32,926 nt of DNA from a bacterium (GTDB lineage: Bacteria > CAIWAD01): the NCBI GenBank assembly GCA_030685015.1, contig JAUXWS010000088.1, forward strand, positions 1 through 32,926, written 5' to 3'. The notes under the pieces were generated by a model. The model was not told the origin of the DNA. It saw only the letters and a program-made list of their open reading frames with translations, and searched no databases. The position numbers and the translations under genes were made by a program. Positions 31,635 to 32,926 of this stretch are shown piece after piece (the stretch's first letter is position 1; every line of letters begins with the position of its first letter).

Positions 31635-31763
31635 GCCTGTGGGTCTCCCAGGCGGACTCTGTCCAATCCATCACCTGTCGGCTCCGGCGCGCACCACGCG
31701 CCCGGGCCTTGATCATGCTCTCTGGCGGCTTCGCGCCGGTGCTGACCCAGTACCGGAGCGGCC

Positions 31764-32468
31764 ATGCTGCCCACCAAACGCACTGACGCCCTCACCCCCT
31801 CTTCCCTCTCCGACTACCTGACCCTGGCTGCCCGGGAGCCGGTCTTGCCGCCGTCCCTGGGCGATTTCCTGGCCTTGCTGGCAAATGTCAAGGCCGATCC
31901 CGTCCCCGCCGTCCGGGCGCTGGCCGCGGTCATCCGCCATCTGCAGGCGGATCCGCCGGAGGGGCCCAGCATCCGCCTCTGGCTGCTGGTCGCCTACGCG
32001 CCCGCCCTGCAGGCCCTGGCCGTCCGCTACCGCACGCCCGGGGCGACCCTGGATGAATCCGCCAGCGCCGCGGTCTGGGCCTTCCTGGAGACGCTGCAGG
32101 CCATGAGCGTGGAGCGGCTGGCCAGCCCCTGGCTGGCCCGGGAGATCGAGCGGGACACCAAGGATCGGCTGCGCGTGGTGGTGGGTGCGCGCGATTACCA
32201 GCAGGATGCCCGAAGGGCGGAGCGCCCAGACGAGGCGCTGATGGAGGACCGGGTCCGGGACGAGCGGACGGACGCCTACCAAGCGCTGGAGGATTTGATC
32301 CAGGACATGCCGGTGACCGAGGCGGAGCGCACGCTGCTTTCTGGTCTCTACGTGTACGGCTACACACTGCGGGAGATGGCCGACATGGCCGGGGAGGCTT
32401 ACAACACGGTCCAGAAGCGCTTCTACCGATTGATGCGCCGCCTGGAAAATTCGAGGAGATTTCGCTGA
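31764..32468 (+). CDS. Sigma-70-like transcription factor
   Basis: This 234-residue protein has the layout of a divergent sigma-70/ECF-like factor. A helical region near residues 70-135 (SIRLWLLVAYAPALQALAVR; SAAVWAFLETLQAMSVERLA) resembles region 2. A clear region-4-type helix-turn-helix lies at about 185-228 (TEAERTLLSGLYVYGYTLRE, then NTVQKRFYRLMRRLE). It could direct transcription of the element's own genes, or be a non-sigma HTH regulator; no anti-sigma factor is adjacent. It starts at ATG 31764, and the next gene follows after 59 bases on the same strand. Confidence 0.6.
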   Translation: MLPTKRTDALTPSSLSDYLTLAAREPVLPPSLGDFLALLANVKADPVPAVRALAAVIRHLQADPPEGPSIRLWLLVAYAPALQALAVRYRTPGATLDESASAAVWAFLETLQAMSVERLASPWLAREIERDTKDRLRVVVGARDYQQDARRAERPDEALMEDRVRDERTDAYQALEDLIQDMPVTEAERTLLSGLYVYGYTLREMADMAGEAYNTVQKRFYRLMRRLENSRRFR

Positions 32469-32527
32469 CCCTGTCCGATTCCGGCCATCTCGCCGCCCCA
32501 TTAGTGGGAAAGACGAGGAGCCCCCGC

Positions 32528-32818
32528 ATGGCCGGAATCAAGGACAGCATCATGACCGAACCCAAGGCGAGTCCCGCCGAGGACCGCGTGCGCCAGGCCT
32601 TCCTGCGCCTGGCGCTGCAAGTGGGCGGCGCCGCCGCCGAGCACCCCATCCCCGACGAGGCCGTCTTCACGCTGTGCCGCTGCGTGGATGGCGCCTTCCA
32701 TGATTGCCTGGACGCCCTGCGCGATCCGGCAGGCGCGCCCACCCGCCCGCCGGCCCTCAACCTGCGGCGGCACCCGGCCGTCGTGCATCTCCTGTCCATC
32801 ATCCAGCAGAAGCAGTAA
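32528..32818 (+). CDS. Small protein of unknown function
   Basis: This 96-residue protein begins MAGIKDSIMTEPK, with GAGGAG at 32514-32519 as ribosome binding site. A second ATG at 32552 is an alternative start. It is mainly helical, with a VFTLCRCVDGAFHDCLDALR stretch containing three Cys, and ends HLLSIIQQKQ. I recognise no family. It lies between the sigma-like gene and the gene at 32841, all on one strand and close together, so it is probably co-transcribed with them. Confidence 0.65.
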   Translation: MAGIKDSIMTEPKASPAEDRVRQAFLRLALQVGGAAAEHPIPDEAVFTLCRCVDGAFHDCLDALRDPAGAPTRPPALNLRRHPAVVHLLSIIQQKQ

Positions 32819-32840
32819 TCCATCAAATCGGAGGTCCCAC

Positions 32841-32926
32841 ATGGGCCGGTTCGACGACATGACCCAGCGCCACGAGCAGCACACCCTGGAGAGCGGCCGC
32901 TACCTCAAGTTCGACGACGGGGACAA
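32841..32926 (+). CDS. Start of a gene, cut by the window end
   Basis: An ATG at 32841 preceded by GGAGG (32830-32834) opens a frame of at least 28 codons: MGRFDDMTQRHEQ, then SGRYLKFDDGD. The YLKFDDGD segment resembles the first strand of small phage or plasmid single-strand-DNA-binding-like proteins that begin with a Leu-Lys-x-x-Asp-Gly pattern. That is only a hint. The rest of the gene is outside the window. Confidence 0.55.
   Translation, partial: MGRFDDMTQRHEQHTLESGRYLKFDDGD

Larger units (their letters stand above)
31157..31763. other. Gene-poor stretch right of the truncated DGR
   Basis: This 607-base segment has no strongly supported gene. I looked for a reverse transcriptase (YxDD), an Asn-codon-rich template repeat and a copy of the end of the variable region, and saw none. 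It holds two tentative minus-strand small ORFs and a 7-bp hairpin with a 7-base loop (31536-31556, CGCCTGG/CCAGGCG). The promoter for the sigma-like gene at 31764 should be near its right end. Confidence 0.5.
27811..32926. mobile_element. Integrative element in tRNA-Arg(ACG), left end; right end outside the window
   Basis: The left boundary is the tRNA-Arg remnant. The integrase gene begins about 200 bases inside it. Because the tRNA terminator lies to the left, the element must extend to the right. Contents seen: tyrosine recombinase, DGR-type target and accessory genes, uncertain minus-strand small ORFs, a sigma-like regulator and two small genes. The DNA between 27853 and about 29480 is richer in A and T than the flagellar region. 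No right att copy is found by 32926, so the extent is unknown and part of the right side could be another element. Confidence 0.6.

Noticed and set aside
31157-32926. DGR reverse transcriptase or template repeat to the right of the accessory gene
   Set aside because: No YxDD-type open frame and no AAC-rich copy of the variable-region end was seen on either strand.
1-32926. CRISPR array, rRNA genes, complete insertion sequence
   Set aside because: No regularly spaced 25-40 bp repeats, no rRNA signatures and no transposase frame were found. The only tandem array is the hexamer repeat.

Overview
The window is GC-rich chromosomal DNA of a flagellated Gram-negative bacterium. An outer-membrane TonB-dependent receptor, a complete vitamin B12 import operon and RpoN/FliA-like promoter matches support this. 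The flagellar gene order (flgC-fliE-fliF-fliG-fliH-fliI-fliJ-motE-fliK-flgD-flgE-motA-motB-fliM-fliN-fliO-fliP-fliQ-fliR) resembles the spirochete and Bacillus fla/che operons. It has no flbD, fliL or flhB at their usual positions. I cannot name the taxon; an uncultured lineage, possibly of the FCB or a neighbouring group, is a guess only.

Region 1 (1-17607) is one long plus-strand flagellar locus. It encodes the rod, MS-ring, switch, export ATPase complex, hook and hook cap, hook-length ruler, stator (MotA/MotB), C-ring (FliM and a FliY-like FliN with a CheC-type phosphatase motif) and export gate (FliO/P/Q/R). Most junctions overlap or are only a few bases long. The exceptions are a 208-bp gap before fliH, an 85-bp gap before motA with a FliA-type -10 match, a 207-bp gap before fliM with a sigma-54-type promoter match, and a 240-bp gap between fliP and fliQ filled by two opposed arrays of hexanucleotide repeats.

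Region 2 (about 17620-22656) is a B12 uptake operon: a cobalamin riboswitch with a downstream terminator hairpin, then btuB-btuF-btuD-btuC. A tRNA-Gly(CCC) gene with its own promoter and a secreted FG-GAP/VCBS-repeat protein follow. A large hybrid sensor kinase lies on the minus strand, with a copy of a 12-bp repeat on each side.

Region 3 (27775-32926, right end outside the window) looks like an integrative element inserted in a tRNA-Arg(ACG) gene. The 3' part of that tRNA and its terminator remain at the left junction, followed by a complete tyrosine recombinase. The most interesting cargo is what I read as a decayed or orphan diversity-generating retroelement (DGR). It has an exported formylglycine-generating-enzyme-fold target protein whose C-terminus looks like a DGR variable region and carries a one-base frameshift. 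A 59-bp inverted repeat follows just downstream. Next comes an HRDC-type DGR accessory gene that stops in the middle of its HRDC domain. No reverse transcriptase or template repeat is visible in the window. To the right are two uncertain minus-strand small ORFs, a sigma-70-like protein, a small unknown protein and the start of another gene.
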